From assembly GCF_900099735.1 (NCBI RefSeq), contig NZ_FNDT01000017.1, positions 1 to 56,682 of the forward strand: 56,682 bases of DNA, in the 5' to 3' direction. Under the pieces are notes generated by a model. That model ran no database searches and was not told the DNA's origin. It saw nothing but the letters and a program-made list of their open reading frames with translations. The stretch comes from Arthrobacter subterraneus. GTDB lineage: Bacteria; Actinomycetota; Actinomycetes; Actinomycetales; Micrococcaceae. Within the stretch, counting starts at the first letter, position 1; every line of letters begins with the position of its first letter. A program made the position numbers and the translations under genes. Shown here in pieces: positions 39,145 through 50,701 of this stretch.

Positions 39145-40548
39145 ATGGCAACCACTGACGGAACCCGCCGGCACGTCCGCTTCAACGCGTTCGACATGAA
39201 CTGCGTGGGGCACCAGTCCCCGGGCATGTGGCGCCACCCGGATGATGAGTCCTGGCGGTACAAGGACATCCGCTACTGGGCGGATCTGGCGAAGACGCTC
39301 GAGAGGGGCCTCTTCGACGGCATCTTCATTGCCGACGTGCTCGGCACCTATGACACGTATGGCTCCTCCAACGCCTCCGCGCTGCGCGAGGGGACGCAGG
39401 TCCCGGTCAACGACCCGTTCCTCCTGGTCTCCGCCATGGCCGTAGTCACCGAGAACCTTGGCTTCGGCGTCACCGCCGGCACCGCGTACGAGCACCCGTA
39501 CCCGTTCGCCCGCCGCCTCTCCACCCTGGACCACATCACCAACGGCCGCTTCGGCTGGAACGTGGTCACCGGCTATCTCCCCTCCGCCGCGCGGAACATG
39601 GGCAACGAGGACCAGCTTGAACACGATGAGCGCTACAACCATGCCGATGAATACCTTGAGGTGGTCTACAAGCTGCTCGAGGGCTCCTGGGAGGACGACG
39701 CCGTGGTCCGCGACCGCGAGCGCGGCATCTTCACCGATCCGGAGAAGGTGCACGAGATCCGCCACGAGGGCAAGTACTTCAAGGTGCCCGGCATCCACAT
39801 CAGCGAGCCCTCGCCCCAGCGCACCCCCGTGATCTACCAGGCCGGGGCGTCCTCCCGCGGCATCGCGTTCGCGGCAGGGAACGCTGAGGCCATCTTCGTC
39901 GCCTCCCCCACCAAGGACATCCTCAAGGACACGGTGACCAAGATCCGCGACGCCGTCGAGGCCGCCGGCCGGGACCGGCACTCCGTCCGGATCTACACCC
40001 TGCTCACCGTGATCACCGATGAGACCAGCGAGGCCGCGCACGCCAAGCACGAGGAGTACAAGCAGTACGCCAGCAACGAGGGCGCGCTGACCCTGATGTC
40101 CGGCTGGATGGGCATCGACCTGTCCGAGTACTCCCTCGATGACCCGATCGGGGAAGTGAAGTCCAATGCCATCCAGTCGACGGTGTCCAACTTCCAGAAA
40201 GTGAACGACGACGGCAAGCCCTGGACCGTGCGTGACATCGCCGAATCGGCGAGCATCGGCGGCCTTGGACCGCGCCTGGTCGGTTCCGGCGCCGAGGTCG
40301 CCGAGGAGCTCATCTCCTGGGTGGATGAGACCGACGTCGACGGCTTCAACCTGGCCTACGCCATCACGCCCGGCACGTTCGAGGACATCGTGAAGTACGT
40401 GGTCCCCGAACTGCAGAAGCGCGGCGCCTACCAGACCGAATACGCGCCCGGCACGCTGCGGAACAAGCTGTTCGGCAAGGGCGACAAGCTTCCGGAGGAC
40501 CACAAGGGCAGCGGGTACCGCATCGGAGCCGCTGCCCGGCAGGTGTAA
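39145..40548 (+). CDS. FMNH2-dependent monooxygenase, NtaA/SnaA/DszA type
   Basis: A 467-residue bacterial-luciferase-like oxygenase. Family marks are GLFDGIFIADVLGTYDTYG, HPYPFARRLSTLDHI, GRFGWNVVTGYLPSAARNMG, YQAGASSRGIAFAAGNAEAI and DGFNLAYAITPG. This subgroup degrades nitrilotriacetate/EDTA-like amines, sulfones or long-chain compounds with reduced flavin from a separate reductase, here the divergent gene at 38491. Substrate cannot be read. Start at 39145 with AAGGAGA ahead. The stop codon lies in the first unit of a 14-base tandem repeat. Confidence 0.88.
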   Translation: MATTDGTRRHVRFNAFDMNCVGHQSPGMWRHPDDESWRYKDIRYWADLAKTLERGLFDGIFIADVLGTYDTYGSSNASALREGTQVPVNDPFLLVSAMAVVTENLGFGVTAGTAYEHPYPFARRLSTLDHITNGRFGWNVVTGYLPSAARNMGNEDQLEHDERYNHADEYLEVVYKLLEGSWEDDAVVRDRERGIFTDPEKVHEIRHEGKYFKVPGIHISEPSPQRTPVIYQAGASSRGIAFAAGNAEAIFVASPTKDILKDTVTKIRDAVEAAGRDRHSVRIYTLLTVITDETSEAAHAKHEEYKQYASNEGALTLMSGWMGIDLSEYSLDDPIGEVKSNAIQSTVSNFQKVNDDGKPWTVRDIAESASIGGLGPRLVGSGAEVAEELISWVDETDVDGFNLAYAITPGTFEDIVKYVVPELQKRGAYQTEYAPGTLRNKLFGKGDKLPEDHKGSGYRIGAAARQV

Positions 40549-40590
40549 CCCGGCAGGTGCAGCCCGGCAGGTATAGGGGGGCAGATGTAG
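40535..40590 (+). repeat. 14-base tandem repeat over the monooxygenase stop codon
   Basis: Four consecutive 14-base units: CCCGGCAGGTGTAA (40535-40548, with the TAA stop), CCCGGCAGGTGCAG, CCCGGCAGGTATAG and GGGGGCAGATGTAG (40577-40590). Units diverge stepwise to the right, and a partial fifth may follow. In-frame or near stop codons recur in the units. Probably replication slippage. Confidence 0.85.
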
Positions 40591-40605
40591 GGCGGTAGAG
40601 CCCGC

Positions 40606-41832
40606 CTACACGCCGACCTTCGACAGGATCGCCGCCAGCGCGGCCTGCACGCCGGTGGAGAGGGTCGGCTCCATGGCGGGCGCAAAGAACGGGGAGTGGT
40701 TCATCGGCACCGGGTCGGCGGCCAGGGTCTCCTCGGTGTGGCCGCCGAAGAACCAGAAGACGGAAGGAACGCCGATCGACTCGGCCAGCAGGCCGAAGTC
40801 CTCGGATCCCATCAGCGGCTCGATCTCGTTGACGCTGCCTTCGCCGAGCTCCCGGCGGAGTGCTTCCACCACGTCCGAGGTGGCCTGCGGATCGTTGTAG
40901 TTCTTGGGGAACGTGTACAGCTCCTCGATGAGCGGCTCGGGAGCATTGGACGCCTCCGCCTCAGCCCGGATGACCCGCCGCAGCGCGCCGAGCACCTTTG
41001 CGCGCACCGCGTCGTCGAACGTGCGGATGTTGAGCGTGAACTCGGCATCGGCGGGAATGATGTTCTCCTTCAGCCCGCTGTGGAAAGAACCTACGGTGAC
41101 CACGGCCGCGCGGCGGGGATCGATCTCCCGCGAGACGATCGTCTGGATCCGGGTGATGATGTGCGCTCCCAGCACAATGGGGTCGATCGAATCCTGCGGC
41201 TGCGACCCGTGCGACTGCCGGCCCAGCAGCGTGACCTTCCAGGAATCCGCCTGCGTCATGGTGTGGCCGGAGGCGTACTGGATGGTCCCCGCCAGGCCCG
41301 GCATGACGTGCTGTCCGTAGACCACTTCCGGCTTCGGCGCCCTGTCCCATAGACCGTCCTCCACCATGGCCCTGGCTCCGGCGGCGGTCTCCTCGCCCGG
41401 CTGGAAGATCAGCACAACGGTGCCGGACCAGCGGTCGGTGGATCCGGCAAGGACCTTCGCGGCCGTCAGGAGGGTCGCGGCATGGGTGTCGTGTCCGCAG
41501 CCGTGCATCACCGGAACTTCCGTTCCGTCGTCGAGCGTTCCGGTAGCGGTGCTGGCGTAGGGCACGCCGGTGTCTTCCCGGATGGGCAGCCCGTCAGTAT
41601 CGGCGCGGAAGGCCACCACCGGGCCCTCACCGTTGCGCAAAACGCCGACGACGCCGGTGCCTCCGCAGACGAAGGTCTCCAGTCCCGCTCGCTCCAGTTC
41701 CGCCTGGATGAGCGCGGCAGTCCGGTGCTCCTGCATCGAGAGTTCGGGGTTAGCGTGCAGATGCCGGTACAGGTCATGCATTTCGGCGCGCTGCTCGTCG
41801 GTCAGTACGGGTGCGGGCGAGGTGGTGATCAT
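40606..41832 (-). CDS. M20-family amidohydrolase (hippurate/N-acyl amino acid type)
   Basis: A 408-residue metallohydrolase. Di-metal site elements are VAFRADTDGLP, HGCGHDTH (Cys112, His114), PGEET (Glu147-Glu148) and the C-terminal MGSEDFG. The Cys in the HGCGHD motif is typical of the HipO/IAA-amino-acid hydrolase subgroup, which cleaves N-acyl amino acids to amino acid and acid. Cytoplasmic (no signal). The start follows ATGATC (MITTS); the frame stays open upstream across the next gene, which is coincidental. It is the last gene of a leftward operon with two membrane proteins. Confidence 0.87.
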   Translation of the reverse strand: MITTSPAPVLTDEQRAEMHDLYRHLHANPELSMQEHRTAALIQAELERAGLETFVCGGTGVVGVLRNGEGPVVAFRADTDGLPIREDTGVPYASTATGTLDDGTEVPVMHGCGHDTHAATLLTAAKVLAGSTDRWSGTVVLIFQPGEETAAGARAMVEDGLWDRAPKPEVVYGQHVMPGLAGTIQYASGHTMTQADSWKVTLLGRQSHGSQPQDSIDPIVLGAHIITRIQTIVSREIDPRRAAVVTVGSFHSGLKENIIPADAEFTLNIRTFDDAVRAKVLGALRRVIRAEAEASNAPEPLIEELYTFPKNYNDPQATSDVVEALRRELGEGSVNEIEPLMGSEDFGLLAESIGVPSVFWFFGGHTEETLAADPVPMNHSPFFAPAMEPTLSTGVQAALAAILSKVGV

Positions 41833-41879
41833 GGTGGTGAGGGCTCTCTGTTGCGGAGGATTCTGGGACCAGGGCAGTT

Positions 41880-42587
41880 TCAGGCTGCGGGCTGGGCTTC
41901 CTTGCGGGCAAACCAGGCGATGATGATCGTACCGATGACCGAGATCGCGGTGGAGACCATGGCCAGGCCCGGCACCAGCGGCAGCAGGACAAACTGGACC
42001 AGCAGGACCACGGCGAAGGCGATGAGCGTGGGCCGCAGCTGCTTCATGGAGATGATGGCCTGGACAATGACCGCGCCCATCACGGCCGGCAGCACATAGA
42101 TGCGGGCCACGTCGGTGACACCCGCCGGCACCACGCTGATCAGCCAGGTTCCGAGGATCCCCACGAAGACCAGCAGTGACAGGAGGTGGACGGCCGCTGC
42201 TCCGCAGATCGCCATGATGGCGGCGAAGTTGCCGCGCTCCGTCCCGGGCCTGGCACCGATGCTGGTCTGTGCCACCAGCACCGAGGGCAGGAGCTTGTTC
42301 GAGATATTGCCGATCATGAACGCCTGGTACATGGCGGCGGGCCCGAGGATCGGGAAGTAGGTGATCGGCTCCACCAGCCAGATGACAAAGAAGGTGCCGA
42401 GGACGGCGGCGACGGCGGTCCAGAGCTGGGTGGAGGTGATGCCGAGGTTTCCGAACAGGACCAGGTAGAGCGGGCCGCCGACGGAGATGATGAGACCGGC
42501 GATCATGGTCAGCCGCCCCCACCGGGAGGTTGTGCGGTCAAATTCCGCGAGGTCCGCCGTGGCCTGCGCTGGGCTCAGAGTGGTCAT
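41880..42587 (-). CDS. Small multi-pass membrane protein, DUF5058 partner
   Basis: A 235-residue membrane protein with six or seven predicted helices. The conserved core EPITYFPILGPAAMYQAF, GNISNKLLPSVLVAQTSIG and PGTERGNFAAIM is the pattern of the protein that accompanies DUF5058 next to M20 hydrolases in Firmicutes and actinobacteria (sometimes annotated as a mechanosensitive channel without evidence). With the next gene it would make a two-subunit transporter. AAGGAA precedes the ATG at 42587. Confidence 0.65.
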   Translation of the reverse strand: MTTLSPAQATADLAEFDRTTSRWGRLTMIAGLIISVGGPLYLVLFGNLGITSTQLWTAVAAVLGTFFVIWLVEPITYFPILGPAAMYQAFMIGNISNKLLPSVLVAQTSIGARPGTERGNFAAIMAICGAAAVHLLSLLVFVGILGTWLISVVPAGVTDVARIYVLPAVMGAVIVQAIISMKQLRPTLIAFAVVLLVQFVLLPLVPGLAMVSTAISVIGTIIIAWFARKEAQPAA

Positions 42588-42616
42588 TGGATTGTTCCTT
42601 CCGGACAGTTGGGCGG

Positions 42617-43375
42617 TCATGCGACTGGGCCGAGGCCGGCGGTGTGGGCGGCGTAGGCAACAAAGAGGGCAGCGACGATCGCGAAGCCGAGGCCCCACTC
42701 CCGCAGCCAGACCCGGTTCAACCGCTTCGCGAGGAACAGGCAGAGTGCCATGACAACGCCCGCGGTGAGGAGGGTGATGAGGTGCGCGGCGCTCTTGGGG
42801 ATCTCACCGATTCCAATGGAAATGAAGGCGGCCAGCAGCGCTGCGGCCGGAACCACGGTCATGATCAGCGGGTTCACCTTGGCGAGCTTGTGCTCGCCGC
42901 GCTTCAGCAGCGGCGTTGCAATCAGGGTAGTGAGCATCCACATTGCCCCGCCGATGCTCATCGCGAAGAATGCGACGGCGAAAACCTGCTGCGTGTAGGT
43001 GGCATCACCGAGCGTGGCGCCCATGGTTGTCGCGGCGATGTTGGCGGCGCCGGTCTCGTAGGCGGCCGATCCGATCAGCCCGATGCGCACCAGCACGGCC
43101 GGTGTGCCGAAGAGTGCCAGGAGCGCGATGGCAACCAGCACGACGGCGAGTGACGGCCCGATCGCCGCAACCGCTCCCGAGCGGAAAGACGTTTTCAGCT
43201 CCGCTCCGGTGATCCCGGCTGCGGGAGCTGCCTTCCGTGCCGCACGGATGTAGATCACGGACTGGAGGATGATGACGGCAAAGACGCCGAGTGCACAGGC
43301 CCACAGCACGGGCATGTTGGCGATGGAGAGAATGTTCGTCGAGCTGCCGTTCTCGACAAGCTGGGTGGGCATCAT
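42617..43375 (-). CDS. DUF5058-family membrane protein
   Basis: About 252 residues with six or seven predicted helices. The stretch ELKTSFRSGAVAAIGPSLA, RIGLIGSAAYETGAANIA and SIGGAMWMLTTLIATPLLKR is the conserved DUF5058 core. Together with the small partner and an M20 hydrolase it looks like an uptake system for an N-acylated amino acid or peptide, with hydrolysis inside. I start at 43375 (MMPTQL; ATG at 43372 is equally possible) with GGAAGG ahead; an upstream ATG at 43423 lacks a ribosome site. Confidence 0.68.
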   Translation of the reverse strand: MMPTQLVENGSSTNILSIANMPVLWACALGVFAVIILQSVIYIRAARKAAPAAGITGAELKTSFRSGAVAAIGPSLAVVLVAIALLALFGTPAVLVRIGLIGSAAYETGAANIAATTMGATLGDATYTQQVFAVAFFAMSIGGAMWMLTTLIATPLLKRGEHKLAKVNPLIMTVVPAAALLAAFISIGIGEIPKSAAHLITLLTAGVVMALCLFLAKRLNRVWLREWGLGFAIVAALFVAYAAHTAGLGPVA

Positions 43376-43456
43376 GGGAGGCCTTCCGGGGCTGCTGGTG
43401 ATGGGTAAAACACTTGCTTTCATTGTGGAGTGACCTGCACCACATGGCGCTGAATC

Positions 43457-43477
43457 CCTGATAATTTACAGATCAGG
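43457..43477. promoter_or_regulatory. AsnC/Lrp operator candidate
   Basis: CCTGAT-N9-ATCAGG (43457-43477), a perfect 6-bp palindrome with an A/T-rich spacer (AATTTACAG), sits between the divergent regulator (43509) and permease (43375) starts. Confidence 0.5.
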
Positions 43478-43508
43478 TGCTATTTCCGGAGGAAGTGATC
43501 ACTGCGCA

Positions 43509-44510
43509 ATGAATCTCGATGAGGAGGACCTGCGGCTCATCAACGCCCTGCAGATCGGCCCCCGACTGCCGTGGACGGTGGTCGGCGAGGCGCTCGACAG
43601 GCACCCCACCTCGCTTGCCGCCCGGTGGGACCGGCTGCAGGCGTCAGGTGCGGCCTGGATCACCGCACACCCCGTCGGCAGGCCGGACCAGATGTCCCTC
43701 TCCTTCCACGACGTGCAGTGCGATCCGGCCCGGCGTGAAGACGCGGTGCGCGCCATCGCCGGCATCCCGGATGTTTTCACCATTGAGGAGTGCTACCGCA
43801 ACCGGGACATGATGCTGACCGTCATCACACCCACCCCGACGTGGCTGATCGAGTCCGTCTACCCGCAGCTCGACCAGGTGCCCGGTCTCACCCGGTATGA
43901 GACCTCGTTCTGCACCAAGCTGCACTACGGCGCGTACAGCTGGCGACTGGACACCCTCACCGCCAACCAGCGGATAGCGCTGCAGCACGCGGCCGGCGGC
44001 CGGACACCCTACCGGGGCGCGCTCCCACCGAAATACCGGCCGATCATCCAGGAGCTGAGCCGCAACGGCCGAGCCACCGCGGCGGAGATCGCCGAGGCCA
44101 TCGGCCTCCACCCCGCCACTGCCCGGCGCCAGCTTCAGAAGATCCTGGACGCCGGTGTCCTGTCCTTCCGCTGCGAGGTGGCCAACGGCCTGATCGGTTT
44201 CCCCATCATCTGCCAGTGGTTCGCCCGCCTCCCGGCCAGCCGGCACGAGGACGCCGCAGCGCAGCTGGGCTCCCTGGGCTCCCTTCGCCTGTGCGCCTCC
44301 ACCACCGGTGCCACCAACTTCATGTTCATGATGTGGCTGCGCACGGCCGCCGACATCATGGCCGTGGAACAGGCCGTGGCCGAGCGCATCCCGGACCTGG
44401 ACCTGGTCGAAAGCGTGGTGATTGCGAACGTGCGCAAGCGGGTGGGCTGGATGCTGAACCGGGACGGCACCACAACCGGCGAAGTGACGGTGCCCGGAGA
44501 CGCCTGGTAG
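43509..44510 (+). CDS. AsnC/Lrp-family regulator, double-domain form
   Basis: A 333-residue protein, about twice the usual Lrp length. It carries two DNA-binding plus ligand-binding (RAM) units: HTH at about 8-50 (LRLINALQIGPRLPWTVVG) with a RAM-like half, then a second HTH near 175-225 (ELSRNGRATAAEIAEAIGLH, ARRQLQKILDAG) and a second RAM half. Such double Lrp proteins are typical of actinobacteria. Divergent from the DUF5058/M20 operon, it likely controls that system in response to an amino acid product. It ends 80 bases before the glycine riboswitch. Confidence 0.85.
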   Translation: MNLDEEDLRLINALQIGPRLPWTVVGEALDRHPTSLAARWDRLQASGAAWITAHPVGRPDQMSLSFHDVQCDPARREDAVRAIAGIPDVFTIEECYRNRDMMLTVITPTPTWLIESVYPQLDQVPGLTRYETSFCTKLHYGAYSWRLDTLTANQRIALQHAAGGRTPYRGALPPKYRPIIQELSRNGRATAAEIAEAIGLHPATARRQLQKILDAGVLSFRCEVANGLIGFPIICQWFARLPASRHEDAAAQLGSLGSLRLCASTTGATNFMFMMWLRTAADIMAVEQAVAERIPDLDLVESVVIANVRKRVGWMLNRDGTTTGEVTVPGDAW

Positions 44511-44592
44511 GCCACCAACTTGCGTGAACCCTCAACTAACCGCTAAGGTGTGTGAATCGCGTCACCCGACCAGGTGGCGCAGCCTTCGATCT

Positions 44593-44796
44593 GTGGCGGG
44601 AGAGTCCTGCCGGTACGTTCAGCAGGCGCCGTAGGAGCAAATCCTCCCCAGGAATCTCTCAGGCCCACGTACCGCCACGGCGAGGCAACTCTGGAAAGCA
44701 GTCCGGGAAACCGGGCTCACCGACGGTGCAAGTGGAGCCCGGAAACAACGGGCAAAGCGGAAACTCTCAGGTCCAATACAGAGCGGGGAGGAACCC
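44593..44796 (+). promoter_or_regulatory. Tandem glycine riboswitch
   Basis: Two aptamers in series upstream of gcvP. The first holds GGCGGGAGAGTCC (44595-44607), AGGAGCAAATCCTCC and CTCTCAGG (44656-44663). The second begins near 44690 and holds GGAAACTCTCAGG (44759-44771), with the closing stem ending by about 44796 in GCGGGGAGGAA. The paired CTCTCAGG cores, linked by AAAG-type junctions, are the recognised tandem glycine class. High glycine should switch on glycine cleavage. Only bases 44511-44592 separate it from the AsnC gene, with no separate signal seen. Confidence 0.93.
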
Positions 44797-44822
44797 AGAT
44801 CATCGTGGCTTCATGGCCACCT

Positions 44823-44836
44823 GAACTTCGGAGTTC
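44823..44836 (+). promoter_or_regulatory. Shine-Dalgarno-masking hairpin of gcvP
   Basis: GAACT-TCGG-AGTTC (44823-44836) forms a 5-bp stem with a UUCG-class loop and contains GGAG (44830-44833), the ribosome site of gcvP, starting 9 bases before the ATG. It could be the translational switch of the riboswitch. Confidence 0.45.
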
Positions 44837-44841
44837 CTTCC

Positions 44842-47697
<2,856 letters not shown>

Positions 47698-47707
47698 GGA
47701 TCCCGCA

Positions 47708-48856
47708 ATGACTGAGAACTACACCGCTCTCTACGAGCAGCACAAGAAAGCCGGCGCCTCCTTCACCGACTTCGGCGGCTGGCAGATGCCGCTCAAGTAC
47801 AGCTCCGAGCTGTCCGAGCACCACTCGGTCCGCAAGGCCGCCGGTCTCTTCGACCTCTCCCACATGGGGGAAGTCTGGGTCACCGGCCCGGACGCCGCTG
47901 CCTTCCTGGATTACGCGCTGGCCGGCAAGCTGTCCGCAGTGGCGGTCGGCAAGGCCAAGTACTCGCTGATCTGCCAGCCGGATGGCGGCATCATCGATGA
48001 TCTGATCACCTACCGCCTTCCCGCAGCCGCGGACGGAACGGCCAAGTACCTGGTGGTCCCCAACGCCGGCAACGCCCCAGTGGTTGCCGCGGAGCTGACT
48101 GAACGCGCCGCGAACTTCAACGTCACCGTGGACGATGTGTCCGCCGAGACCTCCCTGATCGCCGTGCAGGGCCCCAACGCGGAAACCATCCTGCTGACGC
48201 TGGTGCCGGCGGACCAGCACTCGCTCGTGACCGAGCTCAAGTACTACGCAGCGGTCGAGGTAGGTATCACCGTCAATGGCGCTGTCAAGCAGCTGCTGCT
48301 GGCACGCACCGGCTACACCGGTGAGGACGGGTTCGAGATCTACGTCCCCAACGTCGACGCCCCGGAGCTGTGGGAAGCACTCCTGGAAGCCGGCGAGGGA
48401 CACGGACTGATCCCCGCAGGCCTTGCCAGCCGCGACTCGCTGCGTCTCGAGGCGGGCATGCCGCTCTACGGCAACGAGCTCTCCCGCGAAGGAAACCCGT
48501 ACGCCGCAGGCCTCGGCCCGGTTGTCTCCCTGGCCAAGGAATCCGACTTCGTCGGGAAGACCGCCCTGGCCGAGCTGAAGGCGGACGGCGCAGGATCCAC
48601 CACCGGCCGGAAGCTCGTGGGCCTCAAGGGCCTTGGGCGCCGCGCCGGCCGCAGCCACTACCCGGTGCTCAAGGACGGCAACGTGGTCGGCGAAGTGACC
48701 TCCGGCCAGCCCTCCCCGACCCTCGGGTACCCGATCGCCCTGGCCTATGTCGACGTCGAACTCAGCGAGCCGGGCACCGCACTGGACATCGACCTGCGCG
48801 GCAAGGCAGAGCCGTTCGAAGTTGTGTCGCTGCCGTTCTATAAGCGTTCCAAGTAA
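47708..48856 (+). CDS. gcvT: Aminomethyltransferase, glycine cleavage T protein
   Basis: A 382-residue T protein. Family marks are FDLSHMGEVWVTG, DGGIIDDLITYRL, ARTGYTGEDGFEIY and RDSLRLEAGMPLYGNEL with the catalytic Asp at its centre. It moves the one-carbon unit from GcvH to tetrahydrofolate, releasing ammonia and 5,10-methylene-THF. Start MTENYTALY at 47708 after AAGGATCC; the open frame upstream lies in gcvP. A short terminator-like hairpin follows. Confidence 0.95.
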   Translation: MTENYTALYEQHKKAGASFTDFGGWQMPLKYSSELSEHHSVRKAAGLFDLSHMGEVWVTGPDAAAFLDYALAGKLSAVAVGKAKYSLICQPDGGIIDDLITYRLPAAADGTAKYLVVPNAGNAPVVAAELTERAANFNVTVDDVSAETSLIAVQGPNAETILLTLVPADQHSLVTELKYYAAVEVGITVNGAVKQLLLARTGYTGEDGFEIYVPNVDAPELWEALLEAGEGHGLIPAGLASRDSLRLEAGMPLYGNELSREGNPYAAGLGPVVSLAKESDFVGKTALAELKADGAGSTTGRKLVGLKGLGRRAGRSHYPVLKDGNVVGEVTSGQPSPTLGYPIALAYVDVELSEPGTALDIDLRGKAEPFEVVSLPFYKRSK

Positions 48857-48868
48857 GCCGTGGATCCT

Positions 48869-48917
48869 CCGGCAGAGCCGGCGTTTTCGGAAGCGTGCGT
48901 TAAGCGAAGCAGCACGC
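48869..48917 (+). terminator. Two hairpins and a poly-C run between gcvT and gcvH
   Basis: CCGGC-AGA-GCCGG (48869-48881) is followed by CGTTTTC, a small intrinsic-terminator shape. A second stem pairs GCGTGC (48893-48898) with GCACGC (48912-48917). Nine cytosines in a row (48944-48952) follow before the gcvH ribosome site (AAAGGAA). They sit in the middle of an otherwise tight operon, so partial termination is likely. Confidence 0.5.
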
Positions 48918-48984
48918 GTGAAAATGCCGACTCTGCTGGAGCACCCCCCCCCACCACAAATTTCTCGTTGTAAAGGAAAACCAA

Positions 48985-49368
48985 ATGAGCAAGGTTATTG
49001 CTGACCTGTTGTACTCCGCCGAACACGAATGGGTTGCCGGCAATGGCGGCGGGCCCGTAGCGATCGGCATCACCGCCGTCGCCACTGATGCGCTCGGGGA
49101 CATCGTGTACGTTGACCTGCCCGAGGTCGGCGACACCGTTACCGCAGGCGAAACCTGCGGCGAGGTTGAGTCCACCAAGTCTGTTTCGGACCTGTACGCA
49201 CCCGTCACCGGCGAGGTCGTCGAAACCAATGCCGACGTCGTCGACAGCCCGGAACTGATCAACAGCGATCCGTACGGCAACGGCTGGCTCTTCAAGGTGG
49301 CCGTCACCGAAGAAGGCCCCCTGATGTCCGCCGAAGAGTACGCCGCAGCCAACGGCGGCGAGCTGTGA
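48985..49368 (+). CDS. gcvH: Glycine cleavage H protein (lipoyl carrier)
   Basis: A 127-residue H protein. The lipoylated lysine is Lys65 in [17 protein letters not shown], with HEWV near the N-terminus and [13 protein letters not shown] near the C-terminus. It shuttles the aminomethyl group between GcvP and GcvT, and the reduced arm to dihydrolipoamide dehydrogenase (not in the window). It overlaps glyA by 4 bases (GTGA). Needs lipoate, supplied by lipA downstream. Confidence 0.95.
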   Translation: MSKVIADLLYSAEHEWVAGNGGGPVAIGITAVATDALGDIVYVDLPEVGDTVTAGETCGEVESTKSVSDLYAPVTGEVVETNADVVDSPELINSDPYGNGWLFKVAVTEEGPLMSAEEYAAANGGEL

Positions 49369-50696
49369 GCCCGGCAGGCACAAGCCAGGCCACAGTCGCC
49401 TTCGAGCAGGTGGCATCGCCGTCGCTGAACGCACAGCTGTCCGAGCTGGACCCTGAAGTTGCCGCGAAGATCGACGACGAACTGAACCGGCAGCGCTCCG
49501 GCCTGGAGATGATCGCGTCGGAGAACCACACCGCCGCAGCCGTTATGCAGGCGCAGGGCTCCGTCCTGACCAACAAGTACGCCGAGGGCTACCCCGGCAA
49601 GCGCTACTACGGCGGCTGCGAGCACGTGGACGTAATCGAGCAGCTCGCGATCGACCGGGTCAAGGCACTCTTCGGCGCGGAGTACGCCAATGTGCAGCCG
49701 CACTCCGGTGCGCAGGCCAACGCCTCGGTGATGCACGCCCTGATCAAGCCCGGTGACACCATCATGGGCCTGAACCTGGCCCATGGCGGACACCTCACCC
49801 ACGGGATGCGGATCAACTTCTCCGGCAAGCTCTACAACGTCATCCCGTACCAGGTGCGCGAGGATGACCACCGGATCGACATGGCCGAGGTGGAGCGCCT
49901 CGCGCAGGAACACAAGCCGCAGCTCATCGTCGCCGGCTGGTCGGCCTACGCCCGGCAGCTCGATTTTGCCGAGTTCCGCCGCATCGCCGACTCGGTGGGC
50001 GCCTACCTCATGGTGGACATGGCGCACTTCGCCGGCCTCGTCGCCGCCGGGCTGCACCCCTCCCCGGTGCCGCACGCGCATGTCACCACCTCCACCACGC
50101 ACAAAACCCTTGCCGGTCCGCGCGGCGGAATCATCCTGAGCAATGACGCCGACGTCGCCAAGAAGGTCAACTCGGCTGTCTTCCCGGGCCAGCAGGGCGG
50201 ACCGCTGGAGCACGTCATCGCAGGCAAGGCTGTCGCGTTCAAGATCGCGGCCTCGCCCGAGTTCAAGGAGCGCCAGGAGCGCGTCCTGAACGGTGCCCGG
50301 ATCCTGGCCGACCGGCTGGTCCAGCCCGACGTCACCGCCAAGGGAATCAACGTGATCTCCGGCGGGACCGACGTGCACCTGGTCCTGGTGGACCTGCGCG
50401 ACTGCGAGCTCAACGGTCAGGAGGCCGAAGACCGGCTGGCGGAGATCGACATCACGGTCAATCGCAATGCCGTGCCGTTCGACCCGCGGCCGCCGATGGT
50501 CACCTCCGGGCTGCGCATCGGCACTCCTGCGCTGGCTACCCGGGGATTCGGTGCGGCAGCCTTCGCGGAGGTGGCGGACATCATCGCCGAGGCGTTGATT
50601 GCCGACGCCGGTGCGGACCTCTCCGGGCTGCGCTCCCGGGTGGAAGCCCTCGCCGCCGCCCACCCGCTCTACCCAGGCGTCTCGAACCTCGCCTGA
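49365..50696 (+). CDS. glyA: Serine hydroxymethyltransferase
   Basis: A 443-residue PLP enzyme. The Schiff-base lysine is Lys247 in [15 protein letters not shown]; substrate and folate regions are [27 protein letters not shown] and [13 protein letters not shown]. It joins glycine and methylene-THF from the glycine cleavage system into serine (and the reverse). GTG start overlapping the gcvH stop, so it is coupled. An N-terminal extension of about 20 residues is present. A perfect-looking palindrome follows. Confidence 0.95.
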   Translation: MSPAGTSQATVAFEQVASPSLNAQLSELDPEVAAKIDDELNRQRSGLEMIASENHTAAAVMQAQGSVLTNKYAEGYPGKRYYGGCEHVDVIEQLAIDRVKALFGAEYANVQPHSGAQANASVMHALIKPGDTIMGLNLAHGGHLTHGMRINFSGKLYNVIPYQVREDDHRIDMAEVERLAQEHKPQLIVAGWSAYARQLDFAEFRRIADSVGAYLMVDMAHFAGLVAAGLHPSPVPHAHVTTSTTHKTLAGPRGGIILSNDADVAKKVNSAVFPGQQGGPLEHVIAGKAVAFKIAASPEFKERQERVLNGARILADRLVQPDVTAKGINVISGGTDVHLVLVDLRDCELNGQEAEDRLAEIDITVNRNAVPFDPRPPMVTSGLRIGTPALATRGFGAAAFAEVADIIAEALIADAGADLSGLRSRVEALAAAHPLYPGVSNLA

Positions 50697-50701
50697 CCTC
50701 T

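Noticed and set aside
39067..40503. Leftward open frame (about 478 codons) opposite the NtaA-type monooxygenase
   Set aside because: Shadow; the forward gene has clear family motifs and a ribosome site.
40606..42522. M20 hydrolase read as a 638-codon fusion with upstream sequence
   Set aside because: The extra 230 residues come from the permease gene in a different frame and have no sense as protein; a normal start exists at 41832.
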